Assembly: GCF_020037125.1 (NCBI RefSeq)
Contig: NZ_JAIQDG010000010.1
Location: forward strand, 205,426 to 269,425
Direction of reading: 5' to 3'
From: Myxococcus sp. RHSTA-1-4
GTDB lineage: Bacteria > Myxococcota > Myxococcia > Myxococcales > Myxococcaceae
DNA length: 64,000 nt
Shown: positions 42,546 through 51,669 of the stretch, in pieces
Layout: each line of letters opens with the position of its first letter
Numbering within the stretch: the first letter of the stretch is position 1
Notes under the pieces: model-generated
Databases searched by the model: none
The model's input: the letters and a program-made list of their open reading frames with translations, nothing else
Told to the model about the DNA's origin: nothing
Translations under genes and position numbers: made by a program

Positions 42546-43082
42546 TCACACCCTTGAAGGGCGGGGCCGGCGGCGGGAGGAGGGGGTGGGCGGCCGTGGG
42601 ACGAGCTGGTGGAAGAGGCTGGACTCTCGCTTGAAGAAGCCCTCCGTGTGGAAGGAGTGGGGGAGCTCCAGCAGCAGGAAGTCCAGGTGATGACACAGCT
42701 CATGGAGGAAGGTGCGCAGATACGTGCGGAAGGCCACCACGCGCGCGTGCCTCGCGGTCCGCATCCAGACCTGGAGGCGGGGACGCCGGCCCGGTGCCAG
42801 GGTGTAGAGGCCGTGCAGCTCTCCCGTCTCCGAGGAGGGGCGGACCTCCAGCACCTCCACCTCCACGGCGGCCACGTCGAGCCGCTCGCACAGCGCGTCG
42901 GACAGCCGGGTGGTGGCGTCCTCCAGGGTGGCGCGCTCGCCCGAGGCCAGGGCCTGGCGCAGGGCCTCCACCAGGGGACGCAGCGCCTGCGGCTCGCGCA
43001 CCCGCAGCGCGGCCACGGTATCGCTCATCCGGTAGACGCGTTGCTGGGCCGTGGAGAGGTTGTCGAAGTAGGCAAAGGGCAC
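42546..43082 (-). CDS. Small HExxH protein, putative zinc peptidase
   Basis: 178 residues from GTG 43082. The only clear motif is His127-Glu128-x-x-His131 in FLHELCHHLDFLLLELPHSF, with further His145 in SFHTEGFFKR as a possible third ligand. Upstream part is helical (VAALRVREPQALRPLVEALR). The tail is Arg/Pro-rich. The HELCHHLDF spacing is like that in WLM- or SprT-type proteins, but no full family match is recognised. Cytoplasmic. 63 bp upstream of pepN on the same strand, so possibly in one operon with it. Confidence 0.7.
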   Translation of the reverse strand: MPFAYFDNLSTAQQRVYRMSDTVAALRVREPQALRPLVEALRQALASGERATLEDATTRLSDALCERLDVAAVEVEVLEVRPSSETGELHGLYTLAPGRRPRLQVWMRTARHARVVAFRTYLRTFLHELCHHLDFLLLELPHSFHTEGFFKRESSLFHQLVPRPPTPSSRRRPRPSRV

Positions 43083-43239
43083 GGCGGGCGGACTCCAACG
43101 GCTTGAAGGTAGGGACGCCCGGTGGGACAGGCGACCGGGCCGGGGGGCCCGGAAGCGGACGCGCGCTCCCTCGTACCGCCGCCCTTCCTAGCATTCGGCC
43201 GGGCACACCCGGGCTGCTTACCTTCCGCAGGGGGTCGTC

Positions 43240-45276
43240 ATGGCTCGACGCGCCATGTTGCTCGCGGTGTGCTACCTGGCGCTGAAGCTGGTGAGCATGC
43301 ACTTCGTGTATGCGCCCCTCAGCAGCGCCCTGGTGTGGCTGCCCGCGGGGCTGAGCCTGGCATTCCTCCTCCGTTCCCCCCAGCGCATGTGGCCGGCCCT
43401 GCTGGGGGCCGTCTTCGTGGCGGAGGCGGGGTCCGCGGTGGCGCAGGGGTTTCCGGCGCCGGTGGCGGTGGCCTGGGGCCTGGGCAACATCCTGCGCCCC
43501 CTGCTGGGCGCGGTGCTGCTGGGGCGCTTCGTGGGCGGGCCGGTGCGGTTCCTCCAGGTGCGGGACGTGGCCGGGTTGCTGGTGCTGGCGGGGTTGGTGG
43601 GCACGGTGCCCGGCGCCACGCTGGGCGCGGGGGCCGCCGCGCTGTGGCTTCGCACGGCGCCGTTCTGGGACGAGTGGTGGCCCTGGTGGCTCAGCGACTG
43701 CCTGGGCACCGTGCTGGTGGCGCCGGTGCTGCTGACGTGGTGGCCGCTGGGGCGCCGGCCGCTGGGGCGCAGGCGCCTGTTGGAGATGGGCGTGCTGCTG
43801 GCGCTGGTGGCGGGAGTCACCGTCTTCATCTTCCACCGCCCCAGCACGTCCGGCATTGGCTTCACCGCGACGCTGCCGTACGCGGCGTTCCCCTTCGTCA
43901 TCGCCGCGGCGCTGCGCCTGGGGCCCCGGGGGGCGTCGAGCACCTCGGCCGTCATGGGAACGCTGGCGGTGGCGTACACCAGCCGGGATTACGGCCTCTT
44001 CAGCATGCTGCCCGTCTCGACAGCGGAGCGGGTGCTGTCGGTGCAGGTCTTCCTGGCCGTGCTCACGTTGACGGCCCTCACGCTGGCGGCGGTGGTGGCG
44101 GGGCGGCGCAGGGCGGAGATGGCCAAGCGGGTGCTGGCCGGAGCGGGCGCGGTGCTGGCCGAGTCCCCCGACTGGAGTGTCACCCTGCCCCGCGTGGCGA
44201 GGCTCCTCGTCCCGGAGCTGTGCGTGGGCACCGCCATCTGGATGGTGGACACCACGGGGATGGTGGAGCGGGTGGCCTCGGCGGGGTGGACGCCCGAGCG
44301 AGAGGCCGGGCTGCGGGGCCATTTCCCCCCGCTTCCTCGAGGGCCGCTCAAGTGGAGGGGGGCGGGCGGCTCGGGCGTCCTGGTGCCGCTGCGGGTGCGC
44401 GGGCAGGTGGTGGGGGCGCTCTCGCTGGTGGCGGACGAGGACGGACACCCCGTGTGCCGGCGCGACGTGCTGCTGGCGGAGGACCTGGCGCGCCGGTGTT
44501 CCATGGCGCTGGAGAACGCGCGGCTGCTCGACGAGGCCCACGAGGCCATCCGCGTGCGGGACGAGTTCATCGCCGTGGCGGCGCACGAGCTGCGCACGCC
44601 GCTGGCCACGCTCACCCTGCGCGTGCAGAGCCTGATGGGGCAGCTCCGCCGCGGGGGAGGGGGGGAAGACGTGCTGGAGAAGCTGGGCTTCATCTCCCGG
44701 CAGGTGACGCGCCTGACGGAGCTGGTGGAGACCGTGCTGGACGTGGGCCGCGTCAACGCGGGCACGCTGGAGCTGCGGCGCGAGGAGGTAGACCTGTCCG
44801 CGCTGGTGGAGGAGGGCGTGGGACGCTTCGCGGACGAGGCCGCGCGCGCCGGCTGCGAGCTGCGGCTGCGGATGGAGCCCCCGCACGTATGGGGGTGGCT
44901 GGACCGTGGCCGCATGGAGCAGGCGCTCAACCACCTGCTGGGGAACGCCATCAAGTTCGGTATCGGCCACCCGGTGGACGTCGAGCTGACGGAGGTGGAC
45001 GGCCGCGCGCGGCTGACGGTGACGGACCAGGGCATCGGCATCCCCCGGGACTCGCTGGAGCGTATCTTCGGGCGCTTCGAGCGGGCGGTGTCCTCGCTCC
45101 AGTACGGAGGCCTGGGGCTGGGACTGTTCCTCACGCGGCAGATCGCCGAGGCCCACGGGGGCTCCGTCCATGTGGAGAGCGAGGCGGGGGCCGGAGCCAC
45201 CTTCGTGCTGGAGCTGCCCGTGCGGCCGCGGGCGCCGCTCCCGCACGAGGCGCCCCGGCCCCAGCCCGGCGCGTGA
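43240..45276 (+). CDS. MASE1-GAF sensor histidine kinase
   Basis: 678 residues; AGGGGGT lies 8 nt before ATG 43240. Residues 1-290 are a MASE1-type membrane sensor with about eight helices (e.g. VYAPLSSALVWLPAGLSLAF, DVAGLLVLAGLVGTVPGATL, WWLSDCLGTVLVAPVLLTW). A GAF-like domain follows (~310-440). HisKA has the H-box FIAVAAHELRTPLATL; HATPase has LNHLLGNAIKFG, TDQGIGIPRDSL and GGLGLGLFLTRQIAEAHGG. All catalytic boxes are intact. No response regulator is adjacent. A hairpin follows at 45298. Confidence 0.93.
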   Translation: MARRAMLLAVCYLALKLVSMHFVYAPLSSALVWLPAGLSLAFLLRSPQRMWPALLGAVFVAEAGSAVAQGFPAPVAVAWGLGNILRPLLGAVLLGRFVGGPVRFLQVRDVAGLLVLAGLVGTVPGATLGAGAAALWLRTAPFWDEWWPWWLSDCLGTVLVAPVLLTWWPLGRRPLGRRRLLEMGVLLALVAGVTVFIFHRPSTSGIGFTATLPYAAFPFVIAAALRLGPRGASSTSAVMGTLAVAYTSRDYGLFSMLPVSTAERVLSVQVFLAVLTLTALTLAAVVAGRRRAEMAKRVLAGAGAVLAESPDWSVTLPRVARLLVPELCVGTAIWMVDTTGMVERVASAGWTPEREAGLRGHFPPLPRGPLKWRGAGGSGVLVPLRVRGQVVGALSLVADEDGHPVCRRDVLLAEDLARRCSMALENARLLDEAHEAIRVRDEFIAVAAHELRTPLATLTLRVQSLMGQLRRGGGGEDVLEKLGFISRQVTRLTELVETVLDVGRVNAGTLELRREEVDLSALVEEGVGRFADEAARAGCELRLRMEPPHVWGWLDRGRMEQALNHLLGNAIKFGIGHPVDVELTEVDGRARLTVTDQGIGIPRDSLERIFGRFERAVSSLQYGGLGLGLFLTRQIAEAHGGSVHVESEAGAGATFVLELPVRPRAPLPHEAPRPQPGA

Positions 45277-45297
45277 GCCGGCCGCGGGAAGTCTCCC

Positions 45298-45319
45298 GTG
45301 TGGGAAATCGATTCCACAC
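45298..45319 (+). terminator. Hairpin after MASE1 kinase
   Basis: GTGTGGGA-6-TTCCACAC, 8 bp with one G·U, 22 bp after the stop. It could equally be an operator; no T run follows. Confidence 0.4.
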
Positions 45320-45410
45320 ATGGAGCCCCGCGTGGCCCGGGGCGCTGTCCACGGGTGGACGCCCGGGCGTGTGGGCAGGCGCGGCACACGCGTTGCTCTG
45401 ACGCGCGGGC

Positions 45411-46082
45411 ATGCGTCGAGGCGTGTGGCTGGGGGCGGTGGTGGGGATGCTGCTGTGGGGCGGTGAGGCGGAGGCCGTGCGCAAGCGCGCGCCGAGGCGT
45501 CAGGCCACCGTCTCCCTCTCGGAGCGGGCCGTGTGGCGCGCGAAGTCCTGGGTGGGGCTGAGCTCTCTGCGCACGGTGAGCACGACGGTGAACGACGACT
45601 GCTCGGGACTGACGCAGCTTGCGTATCGCAAGCCCGGGCTGAGTCTGATGCCGGAGCGGACCCTCCCCGGGGAGAACGGGGTGAAGGCCATCTACCGGAA
45701 GGCGGGGGAGCTGGGCACGCTGAGTGACACGCCCCGGGTGGGGGACATGGTGTTCTTCCGGGACACGCATGACCGGAACAAGGACGGGCGCCTCAACGAC
45801 GGCCTCACGCACATCGGCATCGTGGAACGCGTGGGCGCGGATGGCACGGTGACGTTCGTCCACCGCGCGGGGGGGGGCGTGAAGCGCGGCCGCTTCAACC
45901 TCGCACGCCCCGACGCGCGGAAGGACGAGAAAGGGCACGTCCTCAATGACTGGCTGCGCCGCCGTGACAAGCGCAACCGGGGGTACCTCGCGGGGGAGCT
46001 GGTGGCCGGCTTCGCCTCCGTGGACGAGCGCTGGCGGAACACGGCCACACCCGTGGCGGCGGCGAAGCTGAAACCGCGGTAG
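45411..46082 (+). CDS. Secreted NlpC/P60-type cysteine peptidase-like protein
   Basis: 223 residues with signal peptide (MRRGVWLGAVVGMLLWGGEAEA). The NlpC/P60 core is present: Cys64 in VNDDCSGLTQLAYRKPG, His134 in GLTHIGIVERV and His151 in TFVHRAGGG as third member. A Lys/Arg-rich C-terminal half follows. Expected to cleave peptidoglycan peptides in the periplasm or outside the cell. No cell-wall binding module. 134 bp after the MASE1 kinase gene. Confidence 0.85.
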   Translation: MRRGVWLGAVVGMLLWGGEAEAVRKRAPRRQATVSLSERAVWRAKSWVGLSSLRTVSTTVNDDCSGLTQLAYRKPGLSLMPERTLPGENGVKAIYRKAGELGTLSDTPRVGDMVFFRDTHDRNKDGRLNDGLTHIGIVERVGADGTVTFVHRAGGGVKRGRFNLARPDARKDEKGHVLNDWLRRRDKRNRGYLAGELVAGFASVDERWRNTATPVAAAKLKPR

Positions 46083-46396
46083 GGCGCACACGCGTGGTTG
46101 ACGCGCAAGCCGCCTGCCTGCTGCCCGGGCAGGCGAGATGACCAGGAGCGTGGCAGGGCCGCCCGCCGCTCGTTCCTACCGGGAGATGGATGTGCCCTGG
46201 CGCCGGTGGCAGGTGGCCTCCGCGGCTTGCCCCCACTGAGAGGTGGGGGTGACGCCAATGCCGGGAGGCGCTATGCACGGCCCCGATGCCCCCTTCGAAT
46301 GGTCGGCCTGCCCAGGGGCCCACGGAGCCTGAGCGCGCGCAGGTGGCACCCCAGGCCGTCCCGGCCAATCCCATCGTGTTGTCAACGGAGGAGCGG

Positions 46397-47272
46397 GTGA
46401 CGCCTCCGGAGGTGTCACCTCTCCCGGCGGGGACGTCTCCTGGCTCCCGTTCCCCTCCCGCGTCCCGGTCCACTCCGCGCATGGGGAAATGGCCCCGGCG
46501 CCGGAAGGTGCTGCTCGCGCTCGCGGGGCTGCTGCTCGCCTTGTCGGTGTACGAGTACGTCACGCTGCCGGACGCCGAGCCGCTGGCGAAGGACAACCCG
46601 AAGACGACGGCGCTCATCGAGCAGCGCGCGGAGGAGGCGCGGGAGGCGGGGAAGAAGGCCCGCCGCCGCCAGCATTGGGTGCCGCTGACGTCCATCTCCA
46701 AGCACGCGGTGGCCGCGGTGCTGGTCTCCGAGGACGCCGGCTTCTACGGGCACGAGGGCGTGGACTCCTCCGAGGTGCGCAAGGCGCTGGAGGAGGCATG
46801 GGAGAAGCGCCGCCTGGGCCGGGGCGCCTCCACGATTACGCAGCAGCTCGCGAAGAACCTCTGGCTGTCCACGGACCGCAGCCTGCTGCGCAAGGCGAAG
46901 GAGCTGATACTGGCCCACCGGCTGGAGGAGGCGCTCACCAAGAAGCGCATCCTCACGCTGTACCTCAACGTCGCCGAGTGGGGACAGGGCGTCTACGGCA
47001 TCGAGGCCGGCGCGCGCGAGCATTTCGGCGTGTCCGCATCGCAGCTCACGGTGGCGCAGGGAGCCATCCTCGCCGCCATGCTGCCGGCGCCGCGCAAGCG
47101 CTCGCCCTCTTCCGGTTCGCGGGCGCTGAAGCGGCGCGCGCTGTGGATTGTGGACCAGCTCGAGTCCGTGGGCCGCATCACCGCCGCGGAGGCGGACGGT
47201 GCGCGCGCGGACCTCGACCGGCTGCTCGGACGCAAGCCGGCGGCCGAGGACGCGGACGACGACGACTCCTGA
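46397..47272 (+). CDS. mtgA: Monofunctional biosynthetic peptidoglycan transglycosylase
   Basis: 291 residues from GTG 46397, which has GGAGGAG 3-5 nt upstream; the longer frame from ATG 46286 adds a non-conserved leader with a poor ribosome site. After a short basic tail there is one membrane helix (VLLALAGLLLALSVYEYVTL), then a GT51 domain: VLVSEDAGFYGHEGVD (catalytic Glu), RGASTITQQLAKNLWLS, KRILTLYLNVAEWGQGVYGIE. Polymerises lipid II into glycan strands. The transpeptidase domain is absent, as in MtgA. The C-terminus is acidic (EDADDDDS). Confidence 0.9.
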   Translation: MTPPEVSPLPAGTSPGSRSPPASRSTPRMGKWPRRRKVLLALAGLLLALSVYEYVTLPDAEPLAKDNPKTTALIEQRAEEAREAGKKARRRQHWVPLTSISKHAVAAVLVSEDAGFYGHEGVDSSEVRKALEEAWEKRRLGRGASTITQQLAKNLWLSTDRSLLRKAKELILAHRLEEALTKKRILTLYLNVAEWGQGVYGIEAGAREHFGVSASQLTVAQGAILAAMLPAPRKRSPSSGSRALKRRALWIVDQLESVGRITAAEADGARADLDRLLGRKPAAEDADDDDS

Positions 47273-47417
47273 TTCAGGGGGCGGATGAGTCCTGCCGCGG
47301 AGCCACCCCGGCCACGCGGTAACGCACCTCCCGGTGCCTTCCCCAGGACGCCGCGCTCGTGGAGCAGGGGCCTGAGGACCCGGGAGGGCGCCGGCCCACC
47401 CCGCGCGATGCGGTGCC

Positions 47418-48719
47418 TCAGCCCGCTCCGCGCCGCGAGGCGAACTGCTGGTACGCGAGCGCGCAGACGGTGACGGCGCCGACCCACGCGAGGAACGTCC
47501 CCACGAAGAAGAGCACCGCCGTGCACGCCACCAGCGACACGAGGGCCGCGTAGGAGAGCGGCGGGCGCAGCAGCCGCGTGGCGGCGGCCATGGACAAGAC
47601 ATAGGTGGCGAGGAACGACGACGTGGAGAACGGGAGCAGGTCCGCGATGCGCAGCCGGCCGAGGTACGTCGCCGCGAGCCCGAGCAGCGCGGCGGCACAG
47701 AGCGCCACCAGCGCCCGGTGGGGCGTGCCCGACGCGGAGGTGACGCCGAGCCAGGCAGGGAGCTGGCGCCGCTCGCCCAGCGCGAAGGCGAGGCGGCTGG
47801 TGCCCGCGACATACGCGTTCAACGGGATGAACGAGAGCAGCAGCCCGGCGATGCCCACCACGCGGGAGGCGTTGGGCCCGAAGACGTGTCCCGCCAGCAC
47901 GACGAGCGGCGTCTTCGCGCCTGCCGCGGCCCCGTAGGCCCCGGTGCCGATGGTGACGATGGCGAGAGGGAGGTAGACGATGGCCACGATTCCCACGGCG
48001 AGCAGGCTGGCCCGCCAGATGTCGCGAGGCTCGCGAAACTCCCGGGCGAGCGGCGTAATCGCCTCCCAGCCGACGAAGGCCCAGAAGAGCTGGACGGCGG
48101 CGAGCCCCACCGTCACCGGGCTTCGCGAGAAGAAGGGGGTGAAGGCCTGGACCTCCACCTCCTGGAGCGCGCGCCCGACGATGAGCACCAGGCCGGCGAC
48201 AATCACGGCGAGCGTCATCAACTGGGCCGTGGCGCTGACACGCAGGCCCACGAAGTTGAGGGCGTAGGCGGAGACGACCAGCGCCGTGCCGAGCGTGAAG
48301 GCCAGCGTCTCTCCACCGCCGAGGACGCTCGCGCCGTACTCACCGGCGATGAGCGCCGCCACGGCGGTGCCCGTGGGCACCTGCGCCAGGAAGAGCCAGC
48401 CGGCGACCGCGCCCCAGCGGGGACCGAAGGCGCGCTCAATCGCGTCGGAGAACCCGGCCGCGTCGGCCCGCTGGCGCGAGAGCGCCGCGTAGGTCAGCGC
48501 CAGCGGCAGGGACAGGAGCACCAGCCCCAGCCACGCCAGCACCGACGCCGGTCCCGCCGTCTCGGCGGCGACGCCCGGCAGCACGAGCACGCCCGTTCCG
48601 AGCACCGAGCCGACATAGAGCGAGACGCCCTGCCACAACCCCAGGGTGCGGCGCAGGGGCTGCGTCTGCCCCTGGGAAGCGGGGAGGCCGTGGGGGGAGG
48701 CCGCGGTGGTGGATGACAT
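47418..48719 (-). CDS. APC family amino acid permease
   Basis: 433 residues from ATG 48719 with AGG ~10 nt upstream; the 620-codon frame beyond it is an artefact that reads through the ZIP gene. Twelve hydrophobic segments; the TM1 break GTGVLVLPGVAAETAGPASV and AFWAFVGWEAITPLAREFRE are APC hallmarks. It resembles YjeH-type amino acid exporters/antiporters. Substrate unknown. Convergent with mtgA. Transcribed alone; the ZIP gene lies upstream with an 85-bp gap. Confidence 0.92.
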   Translation of the reverse strand: MSSTTAASPHGLPASQGQTQPLRRTLGLWQGVSLYVGSVLGTGVLVLPGVAAETAGPASVLAWLGLVLLSLPLALTYAALSRQRADAAGFSDAIERAFGPRWGAVAGWLFLAQVPTGTAVAALIAGEYGASVLGGGETLAFTLGTALVVSAYALNFVGLRVSATAQLMTLAVIVAGLVLIVGRALQEVEVQAFTPFFSRSPVTVGLAAVQLFWAFVGWEAITPLAREFREPRDIWRASLLAVGIVAIVYLPLAIVTIGTGAYGAAAGAKTPLVVLAGHVFGPNASRVVGIAGLLLSFIPLNAYVAGTSRLAFALGERRQLPAWLGVTSASGTPHRALVALCAAALLGLAATYLGRLRIADLLPFSTSSFLATYVLSMAAATRLLRPPLSYAALVSLVACTAVLFFVGTFLAWVGAVTVCALAYQQFASRRGAG

Positions 48720-48804
48720 GGAGCCTGCCTTTCCGGGCCACTTATGGCCCGGGAAGGTGGTCCGGCCAATGGCCACTCCGGAGCGATTCGATATGACCAC
48801 TGCC

Positions 48805-49551
48805 CTACGTCGCGAGCCGCGCCTCGAGGAGGTGAAAGGCGAGCAGGAGCACCACCCCCAGCACGAGGCCCGTGACACGCTGGCGGGACTCGGAGGGAGA
48901 GCCGTGCCGCAGCTCCGGCAGCAGGTCCACCGCGCCGATGTAGAAGAAGGTGCCGGCGGCGATGGCCAGCACGATGCCCTCCAGGGGAGGCAGCAGGCGG
49001 GAGCCCAGCAGCATGCCGGCCGCTCCCACCGCCGCCGTGAGCTGTACGCCCGCCAGCGCCAGCAGGGCGCGCCTCCGAGACCAGCCGGAAGCGCGCAGCA
49101 ACGCGTAGTCGCCGACCTCCTGCGGCAGCTCATGGGCGATGACGGCCAACGAGGTGGCGATGCCCGCCTGCGGGGACACGAGGAAGGCCGCCGCCACCGC
49201 GGCCCCGTCACCGATGTTGTGGAGGGCATCCGAGCCCAGCAGCGCCGCCGGCAGGGTGGGCGCCGGGAGGGTGGCGCCATGGGGGTGGTGGTGCGGCCGT
49301 CCCAGTCGCCACTCCAGCAGCGCGAGCGCCGTGAAGCTGGCGAAGGCCCAGGAGAAGGCCGCCGCGCCCAGGGCTTCCACCGCCTCCGGCAGCACCTCCA
49401 GGAAGCTGACCGTCAGCAGCGTGCCCGCCGCGAAGCCCACCAGGGCGGGCAGGTGACTCCGCAGCCACCGCTCGGAGAGAAGTCCGCTGGCGAGCCCGGC
49501 CAGTCCATCCGCCAGCACCGCCAGGAAGGTGTAGAGGACCACATGCCTCAT
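48805..49551 (-). CDS. ZIP family divalent-metal transporter
   Basis: 248 residues from ATG 49551, with GAGGAGCACGGG directly upstream. About eight helices. The ZIP metal-site motifs are GSDALHNIGDGAAVAAAFLV (TM4) and AVIAHELPQEVGDYALL (TM5), and the TM3-4 loop is His-rich (GRPHHHPHG). Imports zinc or a related ion across the inner membrane. No GCAAC-N3-GTTGC palindrome was seen at its promoter, so it does not obviously belong to the 11-24 kb set. Confidence 0.94.
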   Translation of the reverse strand: MRHVVLYTFLAVLADGLAGLASGLLSERWLRSHLPALVGFAAGTLLTVSFLEVLPEAVEALGAAAFSWAFASFTALALLEWRLGRPHHHPHGATLPAPTLPAALLGSDALHNIGDGAAVAAAFLVSPQAGIATSLAVIAHELPQEVGDYALLRASGWSRRRALLALAGVQLTAAVGAAGMLLGSRLLPPLEGIVLAIAAGTFFYIGAVDLLPELRHGSPSESRQRVTGLVLGVVLLLAFHLLEARLAT

Positions 49552-49698
49552 CCCGTGCTCCTCTCTCGAGAGTGGCCCGCGTCCAACAGGTCGGCGTGGG
49601 GCCGCTGCTCGGGCGCCGTGGCCTGGGGAAAGGCTCGCGCCCCTCCCTGAGAGGGTGGTGCCTCACGGGAGGGCGTGGGGAGGCGCTACCATGCGGCC

Positions 49699-50355
49699 AT
49701 GCGCTTCCAGCCCCGTGTGCTCATGGTGCCGCTGCTCTCGCTGGTGCTCGCCGCCGCTCCCGCTTTGGCGGCGCCGCCTCCGCCCTCCGAGCCGGTGGTG
49801 GCCATCCTCCCGTTCGGCAAGGTGAGCCCGGAGGTGCTGGAGCGGGTGGCCCGGGAGCTCCAGGCCCGGATGCGCGTGCAGGTGCGCTTCGAGCCCCAGC
49901 GCGAGCTGCCGAAGGAGGCGTTCCACGCGCCCCGCCGCCGCTGGCGCGCGGAGAAGCTGCTGGAGGCCATCGACGCGGACCCCCCGAAGGGCGCGTGGAA
50001 GGTGGTGGCCGTCACCGAGGCGGAAATCTCCACCACGAAGGAAGACATCCCGGACTGGGGCATCGCCGGGCTGGGCAGCATGTCGGGGCTGTCATGCGTG
50101 GTGTCCACGCACATCTACCGGAAGCACAGCAAGACGCGGGAGGCGCTGCTGCGGCGCGTGGGGGACCTGGTCGTCCACGAGTTCGGCCACACGCTCGGCT
50201 TCGACCACTGCGAGACGGAGGGCTGTGTCATGGCGGACGCGAAGGGCAAGGCCATCAAGTCCGCGGACCGCAGCACCGGCCACTACTGCGCGCGGTGCCT
50301 CGGCCTGCTGTCGGCCGAGGACCGCGCGAGGGTGAAGCCCGCTCCCGAGGAGTGA
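49699..50355 (+). CDS. Secreted archaemetzincin (M54) metallopeptidase
   Basis: 218 residues from ATG 49699. The N-terminus is a clear signal peptide (MRFQPRVLMVPLLSLVLAAA, cleaved near ALA|AP). The active site has the extended archaemetzincin pattern: His160-Glu161-x-x-His164-x-x-Gly167, His170-Cys171, Cys176-x-Met178, then Cys197-x-x-Cys200 (VHEFGHTLGFDHCETEGCVM). The spacing from Met178 to Cys197 is one residue longer than the canonical 17. Archaemetzincins are usually cytoplasmic; a secreted one implies an extracellular or periplasmic substrate. Zinc plus a second structural zinc are expected. Confidence 0.9.
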   Translation: MRFQPRVLMVPLLSLVLAAAPALAAPPPPSEPVVAILPFGKVSPEVLERVARELQARMRVQVRFEPQRELPKEAFHAPRRRWRAEKLLEAIDADPPKGAWKVVAVTEAEISTTKEDIPDWGIAGLGSMSGLSCVVSTHIYRKHSKTREALLRRVGDLVVHEFGHTLGFDHCETEGCVMADAKGKAIKSADRSTGHYCARCLGLLSAEDRARVKPAPEE

Positions 50356-50359
50356 AGCG

Positions 50360-50947
50360 CTACAGCCCGCCCACCTCCAGCGCGCCCCCCAGCCCCGGGA
50401 AGGGCTTGGTGAGGAGGGCCTGGAAGACGATGTCCTCGAGCCGGATGTTCGCCGGAAGCACGGGCGTGCCGAGGCCGCTGCGGACCACCGTGTTGCTGAC
50501 GATGAACCAGACGCGCCGCCGGCCGATGGCCTCCTTCAGCGCGGGCGAGTCGATGCGCACCGCCGTGCGCGAGTTGGGCCCGAAGTCCCGCGCCGGGAGG
50601 ATTTCCGCCGCGGTGTTGTAGTAGGCGGGCCGGTTGAGGTCGGTGTACAGCTCCGGTTCGTCCGGCGTGGCCGTGCCGGTGAAGGACAGCCGCGCGGACG
50701 TGCGCAGCGTCAGCGTGGTGGACGGGTTCACCACGGTGAGCGTGGCGGCGACCTGCTCCACGATGATGTCCAGGTCCTCGGTGTTGACGGACTCCTCGGG
50801 CAGGTCCAGCGCCACCTCCGCGTAGACGGGCTCGAGGATGGAGGTGACGGACACCGTCTGGTCGAAGGGCTCGGTCTCGACGGCGATTTCGGCCGAGCAC
50901 GCGGACAGCAGCAGGGAGAGGGAAACGAAGAGGGCGCGCTTCATCAT
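50360..50947 (-). CDS. Hypothetical lipoprotein
   Basis: 195 residues starting at ATG 50947, which overlaps the stop of the barrel gene (ATGA), with lipobox LLLSAC. Beta-rich sequence with no known domain (VAATLTVVNPSTTLTLRTSA, RRVWFIVSNTVVRSGLG). No cysteine after the lipobox. Translational coupling to the outer-membrane barrel at 50944 suggests the two act together at the outer membrane. Confidence 0.8.
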   Translation of the reverse strand: MMKRALFVSLSLLLSACSAEIAVETEPFDQTVSVTSILEPVYAEVALDLPEESVNTEDLDIIVEQVAATLTVVNPSTTLTLRTSARLSFTGTATPDEPELYTDLNRPAYYNTAAEILPARDFGPNSRTAVRIDSPALKEAIGRRRVWFIVSNTVVRSGLGTPVLPANIRLEDIVFQALLTKPFPGLGGALEVGGL

Positions 50948-51669
50948 CGGAAGGTCCAGGAGAGGTCGAAGACGGGGAGGACGGGGAGGCTCTCGCCAGG
51001 AAGGGCCGGGTCGCTCAGGTCCACGTAGGCGGCGCCGAGCCCGAAGCCGAAGTGGTCACCGCCATAGCGGATGCCCGCCGCGGCGCGCAGGGAGGAGCCT
51101 CCCTCCACGCGCACGCCGGCCTCGCCCACCACGGACCAGTTGCCGGCGAAGTTGAGGCCCACGCCCGCGGTGAAGGAGAGGTAGTCGGAGGTGTAGCGCG
51201 CGTAGCGTGCCTCGCCCTGCACCAGCAGCGGCCCCAGCACCAGGCCGTAGACGCCGTAGAAGGACGGGCCGGTCAGCTCCGGCTCGAAGCGCCGGATGGC
51301 GGGAGCCTCGGACTCGACGGCATCCGAATAGACGGACGCACCCACGAAGTGCGTGTAGCGCGCGCCCAGCACCACGCGGTGCGGGCCGGCGGCCACCGCC
51401 CAGCGCAGGCCGAGGTTGGGGGCCAGCAGCGCGTCCGCGTACAGGGAGGTGTCCACCGCCAGTCCCGCGAACAGGGGAATGGCCGTGCGCTGGAGGCCGA
51501 GCACCGGCGCGTCGATGACCTCCGCGGCGTCCGTGCCCATCAGGCGCGCGGTGTTGGTGCGCACGCCCGTGGGCGAGTCGTCAGCGGTGGCGAGGGTGGG
51601 AGTGCCGAGGGCGGCGAGCGCGCATGCCATGACGGAGCCGCGAGCGCCGGAGGGACATCTGAGGTTCAA
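50944..51669 (-). CDS. Outer-membrane beta-barrel protein, TTG start
   Basis: 241 residues from TTG 51669, chosen because AGGAG sits 8-13 nt upstream and a signal peptide follows (VMACALAALGTPTLATA); earlier starts lack both. Alternating beta-strands (RWAVAAGPHRVVLGARYTHF, FYGVYGLVLGPLLVQGEARY, AAGIRYGGDHFGFGLGAAYV) end in VFDLSWTFR with terminal aromatic-x-aromatic, the Bam recognition end. Roughly 10-12 strands. Function unknown. It overlaps the lipoprotein gene at 50360. Confidence 0.82.
   Translation of the reverse strand: MNLRCPSGARGSVMACALAALGTPTLATADDSPTGVRTNTARLMGTDAAEVIDAPVLGLQRTAIPLFAGLAVDTSLYADALLAPNLGLRWAVAAGPHRVVLGARYTHFVGASVYSDAVESEAPAIRRFEPELTGPSFYGVYGLVLGPLLVQGEARYARYTSDYLSFTAGVGLNFAGNWSVVGEAGVRVEGGSSLRAAAGIRYGGDHFGFGLGAAYVDLSDPALPGESLPVLPVFDLSWTFR

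Noticed and set aside
42700..46091. Very long minus-strand frames over the MASE1 kinase and NlpC genes
   Set aside because: Antisense to two genes with clear domains; no motif, signal or ribosome site of their own.
48720..49280. Upstream extension of the APC permease gene
   Set aside because: Overlaps the ZIP gene in another frame; ATG 48719 begins the permease homology.
49560..49575. CTCTCGAGAG palindrome upstream of the ZIP gene as an operator
   Set aside because: Only 10 bp, single copy and not related to sites A-D; expected by chance in such DNA.
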